The position numbers and the translations under genes were made by a program. Source: Ruminococcus flavefaciens (GTDB lineage Bacteria > Bacillota > Clostridia > Oscillospirales > Ruminococcaceae). Taken from it: 64,000 nucleotides of DNA. Numbering within the stretch: position 1 is the stretch's first letter; each line of letters starts with the position of its first letter. Where the stretch lies: assembly GCA_002309635.1 (NCBI GenBank), contig DBXO01000022.1:17412-81411 (forward strand). The letters run 5' to 3'. Under the pieces are notes generated by a model. It was given only the letters and a program-made list of their open reading frames with translations, was not told the origin of the DNA and did not search any database. Positions 45,473 through 53,980 of the stretch are shown here, piece by piece.

Positions 45473-46561
45473 ATGGAAGATTATAAATACTTAACGATCG
45501 TTGAGTGGGCGAAAAACTATATCGCCTCTAAGGGACTTCGTCCGAGAGATCGTTTCCTTACGGAAAAGGAGCTCTGCGAGATCCACGGCGTCAGCCGACA
45601 GACCGTCAGACAGGCTCTTATGTGTCTGGAAAACGACAACGTCATCTGCCGTGTGAGAGGCAGCGGAGCGTTCGTTTCGGCAGGCTATACGCAGAATACC
45701 TTGCCGTCACAGGTGCAGTCAAGGAATATAGGCGTTATATCCACTTATTTTACCGACTATATTTTCCCTCAGATAGTTACTGGTATTGAAAGTGTTCTCA
45801 ACGATTCGGGGTATTCGATGCAGCTCGCTATCACCCATAATAAAGTGGCTGAGGAGCAGCAGGCGCTTCAGAGCATGATTTCCGGCGGCGTTCAGGGTCT
45901 TATCGTAGAGCCTTCAAAGAGCGCCCTTCCAAACCCGAATATGGAGTTATATGACGAGCTCAGACAGAAGAATATACCTGTTGTCTTCTTTAACGCGAAG
46001 TATCCCTGGTCGGATTATCCGTGCGTTGCGCTGGATGACGAAGCGGCAGGAAAGCTTGCGGCTGACCATGTGTTCAGCTGCGGGCATTCAAAAATAGCCG
46101 GTCTGTTCGCACTTGACGATATACAGGGACATAAGCGCTACAGCGGCTTTACAAAGAGCTGCATAGCTCACGGACTGAAAAATGCAGAGGAAAATGTACT
46201 CTGGTTCGCCACATCGGATAAGAATTTTCTCTTTACGTCGGGCGGCAACAGGCTTCTGGAGCTTCTCAGCGAAACTACCGCAGTTGTGTGCTATAATGAT
46301 AACATTGCCATCAAGCTGCTTCAATTCTGCAAGGAGCATGACATAAGCGTTCCCGACGATCTTTCGATTATCGGAATTGATGACTCAAAATATGCTTCGA
46401 TATGTGATGTTCCGCTTACAACGGTCATTCATCCGCAGAGAAAGCTTGGGGAAGCCGTGGCTGAAAAGCTTATCGACAGAATAAGCTCTTTTTCCTCCGA
46501 TGACGGAAATATCATCTTCGCTCCGGAGCTGAAAATACGCGATTCAGTCAGGAAGATCTGA
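45473..46561 (+). CDS. araR: AraR-type arabinose repressor (GntR HTH + LacI-like sensor)
   Basis: Residues 1-75 are a GntR winged helix-turn-helix (RFLTEKELCEIHGVSRQTVRQ in two parts, RVRGSGAFV); residues 90-362 are a LacI-type sugar-binding fold (IGVISTYFTDYIFPQIVTGIE, FFNAKYPWSDYPCVALDDEAA, DLSIIGIDDSKYASICDVPLTT). This hybrid is diagnostic of AraR, which leaves DNA when L-arabinose binds. ATG 45473 follows GGGAGG by 6 bases; the longer frame covers the promoter. It heads the arabinose locus, and AraR-like sites overlap its own promoter and the transporter promoter. Confidence 0.92.
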   Translation: MEDYKYLTIVEWAKNYIASKGLRPRDRFLTEKELCEIHGVSRQTVRQALMCLENDNVICRVRGSGAFVSAGYTQNTLPSQVQSRNIGVISTYFTDYIFPQIVTGIESVLNDSGYSMQLAITHNKVAEEQQALQSMISGGVQGLIVEPSKSALPNPNMELYDELRQKNIPVVFFNAKYPWSDYPCVALDDEAAGKLAADHVFSCGHSKIAGLFALDDIQGHKRYSGFTKSCIAHGLKNAEENVLWFATSDKNFLFTSGGNRLLELLSETTAVVCYNDNIAIKLLQFCKEHDISVPDDLSIIGIDDSKYASICDVPLTTVIHPQRKLGEAVAEKLIDRISSFSSDDGNIIFAPELKIRDSVRKI

Positions 46562-46613
46562 GCATTGTCTGTACAATTGTGATGAATAGAGCTAAATGTG
46601 AGGGATATTAGGC

Positions 46614-47306
46614 ATGAATGAAAAAAAAGAAACGGTTCAGGACGTCAAACGTCTTGATATCAAAAAGATAGAGGACCTGCTGCAAAGCGGGAGTCTTGAA
46701 AACTGTGATGAAATGCTTGATTCAATACTCAGTGAAGTGGAGTATACACGGATAAAGTCGCTAATGATAAGATTGTATGTGTGTATGGACATTTATGTAT
46801 CATCGCACACATTTGCAAGAAAAATAGGTATAAGCAACGAGAAGTTCTTCGGACATTTCGGAACTGCCGACGATATCGGGCGTGATCTCATGACCGTGGA
46901 CGACACCCTCAGATTCCTTCACAAGATCGTTCACGACTGTATCATGTGGCGTATAGAATCTGCTAAAGAAAGCGGCAGGAGCATAGTTGCCAAGGCAAGG
47001 GATTATATTGACAATAATTACATGAACGACGAGCTGTCACTGCTTGTTGTGGCTGATGCAGTCGGGCTGAGCCCATCCTACCTCAGCGCGCAGTTCAAAA
47101 AGGAGTACGGACAAAATTTGTCCGAATATATCGCTGTTGCGAGAATAGGTCACGCAAGGGAGCTTTTATGCTGTACATCAAAGATGATATATGAGGTGGC
47201 ATATGACGTGGGCTTCCGCGATTACCGCTATTTCAGCCAGATCTTCAAAAAATATACGGGACAGACTCCCCGCCAGTTCCAGAACAGCGCAAACGTTTGC
47301 CCGTGA
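46614..47306 (+). CDS. AraC-family regulator in the arabinose locus
   Basis: The last 105 residues carry two helix-turn-helix motifs (DELSLLVVADAVGLSPSYLS, then IYEVAYDVGFRDYRYFSQIF) ending PRQFQN, as in AraC proteins of two-component response regulators. The N-terminal 120 residues are helical and lack a receiver or cupin signature; the region CDEMLDSILSEVEYTRIKSL resembles the linker seen in YesN-type regulators. It lies 52 bases after araR and upstream of the transporter. It may activate the same genes. No sensor kinase is nearby. Confidence 0.85.
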   Translation: MNEKKETVQDVKRLDIKKIEDLLQSGSLENCDEMLDSILSEVEYTRIKSLMIRLYVCMDIYVSSHTFARKIGISNEKFFGHFGTADDIGRDLMTVDDTLRFLHKIVHDCIMWRIESAKESGRSIVAKARDYIDNNYMNDELSLLVVADAVGLSPSYLSAQFKKEYGQNLSEYIAVARIGHARELLCCTSKMIYEVAYDVGFRDYRYFSQIFKKYTGQTPRQFQNSANVCP

Positions 47307-47366
47307 AATTAAAACTGAATGTATATCCAAAAAATAATAAACATTTAGTGTAACATTTTCGGTATC

Positions 47367-47401
47367 AATGTAAGTACAATTTGATTATAATGTAAGTACA
47401 A
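47367..47401. promoter_or_regulatory. Tandem AraR-like operators at the arabinose transporter promoter
   Basis: Two identical 13-bp sequences AATGTAAGTACAA (47367-47379 and 47389-47401), start to start 22 bp, two helical turns. Read in reverse they give TTGTACTTACATT, close to the AraR consensus. The second covers the likely -10 box TATAAT (47386-47391). Confidence 0.75.
47386..47391 (+). promoter_or_regulatory. -10 element of the arabinose transporter operon
   Basis: TATAAT overlapping the second AraR-like site. The matching -35 region (about 47363) is poor, which would suit a promoter needing an activator such as the AraC-type protein upstream. Confidence 0.55.
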
Positions 47402-47455
47402 GTTAACGTTAAGTACGTTGATTGCATAATAAATTCGGATGGAGGAATTTTAATT

Positions 47456-48508
47456 ATGAAAATGAAGAAGATTTTTGCAATGGCAGCAAGTATGTTACTC
47501 TGCGGAGCAATGTTTGCGGGCTGCGGAAAGACAGACAACTCGGGCAGTTCGTCCAACAATGACAACACAGCAGACAAACCCAAGACTACAGCCGCAGATA
47601 CCGAAAAGACAGAAGACAAGAAGTCGGATAAACTGATAAAAGTAGGCATTATCAATAACGATCCGAATGAGTCTGGTTACCGTACAGCCAACGTAAATGA
47701 TCTTAAGGCAACATTTACTGAGGAAAACGGCTTCGACGCTTCTTTCAAGTACAGCCTCAAGAATGAGGAGCAGATCAACTATGCTCAGAAATTCATTCAG
47801 GACGAGGTCGATTATCTTCTCCTTTCAGCTGCCGATACAGCCGGCTGGGATTCAGTTCTCAAGGACGCAAAGGTTGCCGGAGTAAGAGTTATTCTCTTCG
47901 ACCGTACCATCGACGCAGATGAGAGTCTCTATGACGCTTCTATCGTTTCCGATATGGCCAAGGAAGGCGAGCAGGCTGTTGACTGGCTCAAATCTCAGGA
48001 CCTTAAGGCCTACGATATCATTCACCTTCAGGGGGTAATGGGCTCAGATGCCCAGAGAGGCCGCTCGGGCGCTCTCGACAAGGCTGCCAAGGAGCTTGGC
48101 TGGAACATCGTTACTCAGCAGACAGCTGAATGGAATGCTGAAAAGGCACAGCAGATCGTTCAGGCAGCTATTGACGCAAAGAAGGAATTCAATGTAATCT
48201 ATGCGGAGAACGATGATATGGCACAGGGAGCAGTTGCTGCTCTCGACAGAGCAAACATCTCACACGGCGTTGACAAGGATGTGGTCGTTATAGGCTTCGA
48301 CTGCAACAAGTGGGCGCTTGAAGAACTCAAGAAGGGCAACTGGAACTACGACGGACAGTGCAATCCTTTCCAGTCCTCTTACATTAAGGATATAATAGAA
48401 AAGCTCGAAAATGGTGAGACCCTCTCTCAGAAAACCATTGTAATGGAAGAAAAGGGCTTTGATGCAAAGACTATTACCGACGACGACGTAAATCAGTACG
48501 GTATCTGA
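47456..48508 (+). CDS. Sugar ABC transporter substrate-binding lipoprotein (arabinose, YtfQ-like)
   Basis: Lipoprotein signal MKMKKIFAMAASMLLCGAMFAGC, a Ser/Asn/Thr/Lys linker (about 25-62), then a periplasmic-binding-protein type 1 fold (IKVGIINNDPNESGYRTANV, VDYLLLSAADTAGWDSVL, VIYAENDDMAQGAVAAL, VVVIGFDCNKWALEEL). It resembles YtfQ, the galactofuranose-binding protein; with the ara genes downstream, L-arabinose, perhaps in furanose form, is the likely ligand. GGAGG lies upstream of ATG 47456. First gene of a seven-gene operon, separated from the ATPase gene by a stable hairpin. Confidence 0.92.
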   Translation: MKMKKIFAMAASMLLCGAMFAGCGKTDNSGSSSNNDNTADKPKTTAADTEKTEDKKSDKLIKVGIINNDPNESGYRTANVNDLKATFTEENGFDASFKYSLKNEEQINYAQKFIQDEVDYLLLSAADTAGWDSVLKDAKVAGVRVILFDRTIDADESLYDASIVSDMAKEGEQAVDWLKSQDLKAYDIIHLQGVMGSDAQRGRSGALDKAAKELGWNIVTQQTAEWNAEKAQQIVQAAIDAKKEFNVIYAENDDMAQGAVAALDRANISHGVDKDVVVIGFDCNKWALEELKKGNWNYDGQCNPFQSSYIKDIIEKLENGETLSQKTIVMEEKGFDAKTITDDDVNQYGI

Positions 48509-48543
48509 GTCTGAAGTGTTTACAGGGCACTGAATAATATTAA

Positions 48544-48584
48544 TAGTGCGGTGGCGAATTCGTGAATGCTGTAGTCACCGCACT
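48544..48584 (+). terminator. Stable intercistronic hairpin after the binding-protein gene
   Basis: TAGTGCGGTGGC pairs with GTCACCGCACTA-like arm (48545-48555 with 48574-48584; one mismatch), followed only by AATTTTAAAG. With a weak T-tract it is more likely a partial terminator or mRNA-stabilising hairpin, letting the binding protein be made in excess over the membrane parts. Confidence 0.65.
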
Positions 48585-48652
48585 AATTTTAAAGACTTCT
48601 CCGTATCGGATATGTACGGATAAGCCGTAAAACTCATTTAGGAGGCATAGCA

Positions 48653-50167
48653 ATGCAGGAGAAATCATTGCTTGAAATGCGAGGGATATATAAGTCCTTT
48701 CCCGGAGTAAAGGCTCTGAGGAATGTTGACTTTACTCTCCGCAAGGGTGAGATACATGCGCTCATGGGCGAAAACGGCGCGGGTAAGTCCACTCTTATCA
48801 AGGTCCTCACAGGTGTATATGTAAAGGACGGCGGAGACATATTTGTTAAGGGACACAGCGGTGCGGTACAGATACGCTCACCGCAGGAAGCTCAGAATCT
48901 CGGAATCAGTACGGTATATCAGGAGATATCCCTTTGCCCGAATCTTTCCGTTGCCGAGAATATCTTCCTCGGCAGAGGCAAAAGCAGACTGGTCAGCTGG
49001 AGGAACATGAACCGTAAGGCGGGTGAGCTTCTCGATTCGCTGGGGATAGCAGTTAAGCCGACGCAACAGCTTGCAAGCTGTTCCATTGCTGTTCAGCAGA
49101 TGGTCGCTATAGCAAGGGCAGTTGATATGGAGTGCAGTGTCCTGATTCTTGACGAGCCTACCTCTTCCCTCGATGAATCTGAGGTAGCCAAGCTCTTCAA
49201 GCTTATGAAACAGCTCAAGGAGAGGGGAGTAGGTATCATATTCGTTACCCACTTCCTCGATCAGGTGTACGAGGTCTGTGACCGTATCACCGTTCTTCGT
49301 GACGGTCAGCTCGTAGGAGAATACGAGATAGAGAATCTGCCAAGGGTTCAGCTCGTATCGAAAATGCTGGGTAAGGAGCTTGATGATATGGCGGACATCA
49401 AAAACGATATGCCCGCTTTCGTTGACAAAAACAAGCAGTTCGTTTACGAAGCTGACGGGCTTTGCAGTACGGAGGGCATCAAGCCTTTCAGCTTCAATAT
49501 CCGCAAGGGAGAAGTCAACGGCTTTACGGGCCTTCTCGGCTCGGGCAGAAGCGAGTGTGTAAGAGCTATTTTCGGTGCTGACAAGGTAACGGGCGGCGTC
49601 GTAAAGGTCAACGGCAGGACGGTAAGTATCAAAAAGCCGATAGACGCTATGAAAAACGGTATAGCTTATCTTCCCGAGGACAGAAAGAGGGACGGTATCG
49701 TCGGCGACCTGTCCGTAAAGGACAATATCATACTTGCACTGCAGGTCAAAAAGGGCTTCTTCAAGCCGTTCTCAAAATCGGAGGCTAATAAATTCGCGGA
49801 GGATTACATAAAGCTCCTCGACATAAAGACCGCTTCGGTCAATACACCTATAAAGTCGCTTTCGGGCGGCAATCAGCAGAAGGTTATCCTTGGACGCTGG
49901 CTGCTTACAAATCCCGAATACCTCATTCTCGACGAACCTACCCGCGGAATCGATGTAGGTACCAAGATCGATATTCAGAAGCTTGTTCTCAAGCTTGCCT
50001 CTGAGGGCATGAGCATAACATTCATCTCCTCCGAGACCGACGAGATGCTGCGCACCTGTTCGAGACTTCTCGTAATGCGGGACAGAAAGCTTGTCGGTGA
50101 GCTCACCGGAGATGAGCTCACTCAGAATACGATTATGAATACCATAGCAGGAGGTGACCGGGAATGA
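48653..50167 (+). CDS. Sugar ABC transporter ATPase with two ABC domains (arabinose)
   Basis: Cytosolic ATPase of the monosaccharide (CUT2) class. First ABC: MGENGAGKSTLIKVLTG, SIAVQQMVAIARAV, LILDEPTSSLD; second: TGLLGSGRSECVRAIFGAD (degenerate Walker A, normal in this class), SLSGGNQQKVILGRWL, LILDEPTRGIDVG. 504 residues is standard for RbsA/AraG/YtfR proteins. It overlaps the permease gene by ATGA and so is translationally coupled to it. Confidence 0.95.
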   Translation: MQEKSLLEMRGIYKSFPGVKALRNVDFTLRKGEIHALMGENGAGKSTLIKVLTGVYVKDGGDIFVKGHSGAVQIRSPQEAQNLGISTVYQEISLCPNLSVAENIFLGRGKSRLVSWRNMNRKAGELLDSLGIAVKPTQQLASCSIAVQQMVAIARAVDMECSVLILDEPTSSLDESEVAKLFKLMKQLKERGVGIIFVTHFLDQVYEVCDRITVLRDGQLVGEYEIENLPRVQLVSKMLGKELDDMADIKNDMPAFVDKNKQFVYEADGLCSTEGIKPFSFNIRKGEVNGFTGLLGSGRSECVRAIFGADKVTGGVVKVNGRTVSIKKPIDAMKNGIAYLPEDRKRDGIVGDLSVKDNIILALQVKKGFFKPFSKSEANKFAEDYIKLLDIKTASVNTPIKSLSGGNQQKVILGRWLLTNPEYLILDEPTRGIDVGTKIDIQKLVLKLASEGMSITFISSETDEMLRTCSRLLVMRDRKLVGELTGDELTQNTIMNTIAGGDRE

Positions 50168-51261
50168 CGGCACAGGCGAAAAAATCTGAAAAGACTTCGT
50201 TTCTTACGGCAATTGTAAGAAAGCAGATTTTTATCCCGATAGCAGCTCTGCTCATACTTGCAATATTCAATTTTATAGTTGATCCATCATTCTTTGATAT
50301 AACGCTGAAGCCAAGCAGCGATGGCTACAAGGTATTTTCGGGGAACCTCATATCTATCCTTGACAGCGGCTCGGAGCTTGCTATTCTTGCTATTGGCATG
50401 ACTCTGGTAACGGCAGCTTCAAGGGGACAGGACATAAGTGTGGGTGCTGCAATGGCTATAAGCGGCAGCGTTATATTGAGGCTCCTGTGCGGTACGGGCG
50501 AACATCCCGAATCGCTTCAGACTCCAATAATAGTGGCATTTCTTATAAGCTGTCTTGTGGCTATGGCATTCGGCGCTTTCAACGGTGTCCTTGTTTCTAT
50601 ATTCAAGATACAGCCTATGGTCGCCACTCTTATACTCTTTACAGCCGGACGTTCCATAGCTGCATGGATAAACAACAATGAACTGCCGGTAGCCCATGAC
50701 AAGTCCTTCTGGGCATTCGGAAACTTTATTTCGGGAGTACCGATACCTACACCTGTATTCATTGCAGTGATATGCTTTATAATAATAGCCCTTGTGATGA
50801 AATACACTACACTCGGACTATATGCGCAGTCGGTGGGAATCAATGAAAAGACCTCTCGTCTGAACGGTCTCAACCCTGCACTTATAAAGTTCATCACATA
50901 TGTAATACTGGGACTCTGCGTTTCAGTTGCGGGCTTTATCAAGGTAGCGAGAATAGGCACAATTAATTATTCCGTAATCGCAAAGGATATAGAAATGGAC
51001 GCAATTCTTGCCGTAGCTCTGGGCGGAAACTCCCTGAGCGGCGGTAAATTCAGCATAACAGCTTCAGTACTCGGAGCATATGTTATTCAGTTCCTTACCA
51101 CAACTCTCTACAAGCTTAATGTAAATTCGGAGGCTCTTCCGGCATACAAAGCGGTGGTTGTTATCCTGCTTGTTGTGCTCAGCGCACCGATAGTAAGGGA
51201 AAAGACAGCCGCTTTGTTCAAAAGGCTGCGTTCACCCCTGAAAGCAGAGAGCAAAGGCTGA
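50164..51261 (+). CDS. Sugar ABC transporter permease 1 (YtfT-like)
   Basis: Polytopic membrane subunit of the BPD_transp_2 family, about nine to ten helices. Marks are LAILAIGMTLVTAASRGQDISVGA near the N-terminus, MVATLILFTAGRSIAAWINN, and ILAVALGGNSLSGGKFS, the loop that contacts the ATPase. It overlaps the ATPase gene by four bases and is followed 25 bases later by the second permease gene, as in ytfT-yjfF. Confidence 0.93.
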   Translation: MTAQAKKSEKTSFLTAIVRKQIFIPIAALLILAIFNFIVDPSFFDITLKPSSDGYKVFSGNLISILDSGSELAILAIGMTLVTAASRGQDISVGAAMAISGSVILRLLCGTGEHPESLQTPIIVAFLISCLVAMAFGAFNGVLVSIFKIQPMVATLILFTAGRSIAAWINNNELPVAHDKSFWAFGNFISGVPIPTPVFIAVICFIIIALVMKYTTLGLYAQSVGINEKTSRLNGLNPALIKFITYVILGLCVSVAGFIKVARIGTINYSVIAKDIEMDAILAVALGGNSLSGGKFSITASVLGAYVIQFLTTTLYKLNVNSEALPAYKAVVVILLVVLSAPIVREKTAALFKRLRSPLKAESKG

Positions 51262-51286
51262 TAAAAACGGAACGGAGGAATGATTT

Positions 51287-52378
51287 ATGCCGCAAACAGA
51301 TTTGAATCCCGGGAAAAAACACCGGCATCTGCTTGGAGGAATATCGGACACAAACCTGCTGATGTCCATAACTATAATCGTATTTATACTTATGTATGGT
51401 TTTGCGATATTCGGACTTGGTGAGGGTTTTCTCAAAGCACAGACATTTTTTAATATTCTCAATGCAAATGCTTCGCTGATAATACTTGCCTGCGGAATGA
51501 CCATAGTTATGATAGCAGGCGGTATTGATATATCAGTCGGCGGAATGACTGCTCTTGTGAGCATGTGCTCCGCTGTATACCTTGACAAACACGGCGGGTC
51601 CGTGTTCGGTGCGATAATGATATCACTCGGTATCGGTATTGCATTCGGTCTTGTTCAGGGCTTCCTTGTAGCTTATCTTGACATACAGCCGTTTATTGTT
51701 ACCCTTGCCGGCATGTTCTTTGCAAGGGGAATGACTACCATTGTCAATACCAAGCCGTTCAATGTACAGAACGAAGCCTTTGTAAAGCTCAAGGAAACAA
51801 GGATCATCGTTCCCGGTATGGGCTCGGTGAACAAAAGAGGCACATATATAGACGCATACATAGAAATAGGCGTCATTGTGGCTCTTATAACAGTTGTTGC
51901 TCTTTTCCTTTTCCTCAGATGGACAAAGACAGGCCGCAGCTTCTATGCTGTCGGCGGCAACAGACAAAGCGCACTTATGCTCGGAATAAATGTAAAGAGA
52001 ACTACGTTCCTTGCATATCTTATGTGCGGTATCTTAGGTGGAATTGGCGGATTCGTTTATTTTATGCACGCAGGCTCGGGATCGGCGTCTCATGCAACGG
52101 GAGCTGAGATGAATGCTATAGCATCGTCGATCATCGGAGGTACAATGCTTACGGGCGGCGTCGGAAATATCATAGGCACATTTTTCGGCGTACTTTCACT
52201 TGCTCTCATTCAGAACATAGTATCATCAGCAGGACTTGATCAGGCATGGTGGACAGGTATCACAAACGCTTCAATGCTTTGTATTTTCCTTGTGGTACAG
52301 AGTATCATCATCGCAAGGCGAAAAAAGGTAAATCTTTCAGCGGAAAAGCCTGCGGAATCAAAAGGAGTAAAAACATGA
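51287..52378 (+). CDS. Sugar ABC transporter permease 2 (YjfF-like)
   Basis: Second membrane subunit, homologous to the first: LIILACGMTIVMIAGGIDISVGG, FIVTLAGMFFARGMTTIVN, and AIASSIIGGTMLTGGVGNIIG. A transporter with two different permeases, one double ATPase and one lipoprotein is the YtfQRT-YjfF arrangement. GGAGGAATG precedes the ATG. It overlaps the kinase gene by ATGA (52375-52378). Confidence 0.93.
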   Translation: MPQTDLNPGKKHRHLLGGISDTNLLMSITIIVFILMYGFAIFGLGEGFLKAQTFFNILNANASLIILACGMTIVMIAGGIDISVGGMTALVSMCSAVYLDKHGGSVFGAIMISLGIGIAFGLVQGFLVAYLDIQPFIVTLAGMFFARGMTTIVNTKPFNVQNEAFVKLKETRIIVPGMGSVNKRGTYIDAYIEIGVIVALITVVALFLFLRWTKTGRSFYAVGGNRQSALMLGINVKRTTFLAYLMCGILGGIGGFVYFMHAGSGSASHATGAEMNAIASSIIGGTMLTGGVGNIIGTFFGVLSLALIQNIVSSAGLDQAWWTGITNASMLCIFLVVQSIIIARRKKVNLSAEKPAESKGVKT

Positions 52379-53961
52379 GCAGTGCAGAACAGATAAAAAA
52401 CGGCAAAGCAGTCATAGGTATAGAATTCGGTTCGACACGTATAAAAGCGGTCCTTATAGGCGAGGATCATGCTCCTCTTGCAGCCGGCATTTACGACTGG
52501 CAGAACGAGCTGCTTGACGGCGTTTGGACATATCCCCTTGAAAAGGTAAAGATAGGTCTTCAGGAATGCTTTGCCGGCCTTATGAAAAATGTTGAAGAAA
52601 AATACGGCGTAAAGCTGGAAACAGCTGCGGGTATAGGCATATCCGCAATGATGCACGGCTACCTTGCATTTGATGAGAACGATCAGCAGCTTGTACCATT
52701 CAGAACATGGCGCAATACCATGACAGAGGAGGCTGCTGACAGGCTTACGGAAGCCTTTTCGTTCAATATTCCTCAGCGCTGGAGCATAGCCCATCTGTAT
52801 CAGGCTGTACTCAATGACGAGCCCCATATAGGCAGACTTGCCTTTATGACTACACTTGCGGGCTATGTGCACTATCTTCTCACAGGCAGGAAAGTCATCG
52901 GTGCAGGAGACGCTTCGGGTATATTCCCAATAGACCCGGGTACATGCAATTACGATGTCAGTATGCTTGCGAAATTTGATGAGCTTGCAGCAGGAACTGA
53001 ACTGCGTAAAAAGCTCACAGACCTGCTTCCTGCAATAATTCCTGTGGGAGAATGTGCGGGTAATCTCACTGAAGAGGGTGCAAGGCTTCTTGACCCCACA
53101 GGTACGTTCAGTCCGGGAGTGCCCTTCTGTCCGCCCGAGGGAGATGCTCAGACGGGAATGGCTGCGACTAACAGCATAACACCCAGAACAGGCAACGTTT
53201 CAGCAGGCACTTCTATATTCTCGATGATAGTCCTTGAAGAAAATCTCTCGGCGGTTCACCGAGAGATAGACATAGTCACCACTCCCTGCGGTGCTCCCGT
53301 AGCAATGGTGCACTGCAACAGCTGTACATCTGACCTTGACGCATGGTTCGGTATGTTCGGCGGGCTTCTCAGTGAGTTCGGCGTAGATATTCCGAAGGGC
53401 AGGCTTTACGATACTCTTTACTCACTGGCAGCAGAGGGCAGCCCCGACTGTGACGGCATAATCTCCTACAATTACTACGCAGGAGAACCCGTAACAGGAA
53501 TAAAGGACGGCAGGCCGATGCTTATGAGAAGTCCTGATTCCGCATTCAACATAAGGAACCTTGCAAGGAGCCTTGTGTACTCCTGCGTGGCTTCTCTGAA
53601 AGCGGGAATGGATATCCTTACGGAGCAGGAGCATGTAAAGCTGGACCGTATATACGCTCACGGCGGTTTCTTCAAGACTCCACGTCCCAGTCAGAATTTT
53701 CTTGCGGCTGCTCTCGGAGCAGATGTTACTCTCATGCAGACCGCAGGCGAGGGCGGGGCATGGGGAATAGCTATTCTTGCAGCATACATGGTCAGAAAAA
53801 ACACCGGTGAGAGTCTCGAACAGTATCTCAGCGGCAGAGTTTTTGCCGATATGAAGGAAAGCACAGTTGCTCCGGATAAGGAGGATACTGAAGGCATAAA
53901 CAAATATATGCAGAAATACCTTTCGGGGATATCTGCCGTTAAGGCAGCAGCCGCCGAATAA
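52375..53961 (+). CDS. araB: L-ribulokinase (FGGY family)
   Basis: Phosphorylates L-ribulose to L-ribulose-5-phosphate in the cytosol. The FGGY fold is recognised by VIGIEFGSTRIKAVLIG at the start, ATP-site segments TGNVSAGTSIFSMIVL and RIYAHGGFFKTPRPSQNFLA, and AGEGGAWGIAILAAY near the end. At 528 residues it is of ribulokinase rather than xylulokinase size, and it sits directly before araA and araD. ATG 52375 follows AAAGGAG; the frame open to 52246 lies inside the permease gene. Confidence 0.9.
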   Translation: MSSAEQIKNGKAVIGIEFGSTRIKAVLIGEDHAPLAAGIYDWQNELLDGVWTYPLEKVKIGLQECFAGLMKNVEEKYGVKLETAAGIGISAMMHGYLAFDENDQQLVPFRTWRNTMTEEAADRLTEAFSFNIPQRWSIAHLYQAVLNDEPHIGRLAFMTTLAGYVHYLLTGRKVIGAGDASGIFPIDPGTCNYDVSMLAKFDELAAGTELRKKLTDLLPAIIPVGECAGNLTEEGARLLDPTGTFSPGVPFCPPEGDAQTGMAATNSITPRTGNVSAGTSIFSMIVLEENLSAVHREIDIVTTPCGAPVAMVHCNSCTSDLDAWFGMFGGLLSEFGVDIPKGRLYDTLYSLAAEGSPDCDGIISYNYYAGEPVTGIKDGRPMLMRSPDSAFNIRNLARSLVYSCVASLKAGMDILTEQEHVKLDRIYAHGGFFKTPRPSQNFLAAALGADVTLMQTAGEGGAWGIAILAAYMVRKNTGESLEQYLSGRVFADMKESTVAPDKEDTEGINKYMQKYLSGISAVKAAAAE

Positions 53962-53980
53962 AAGAAAGGATCGATATAGT

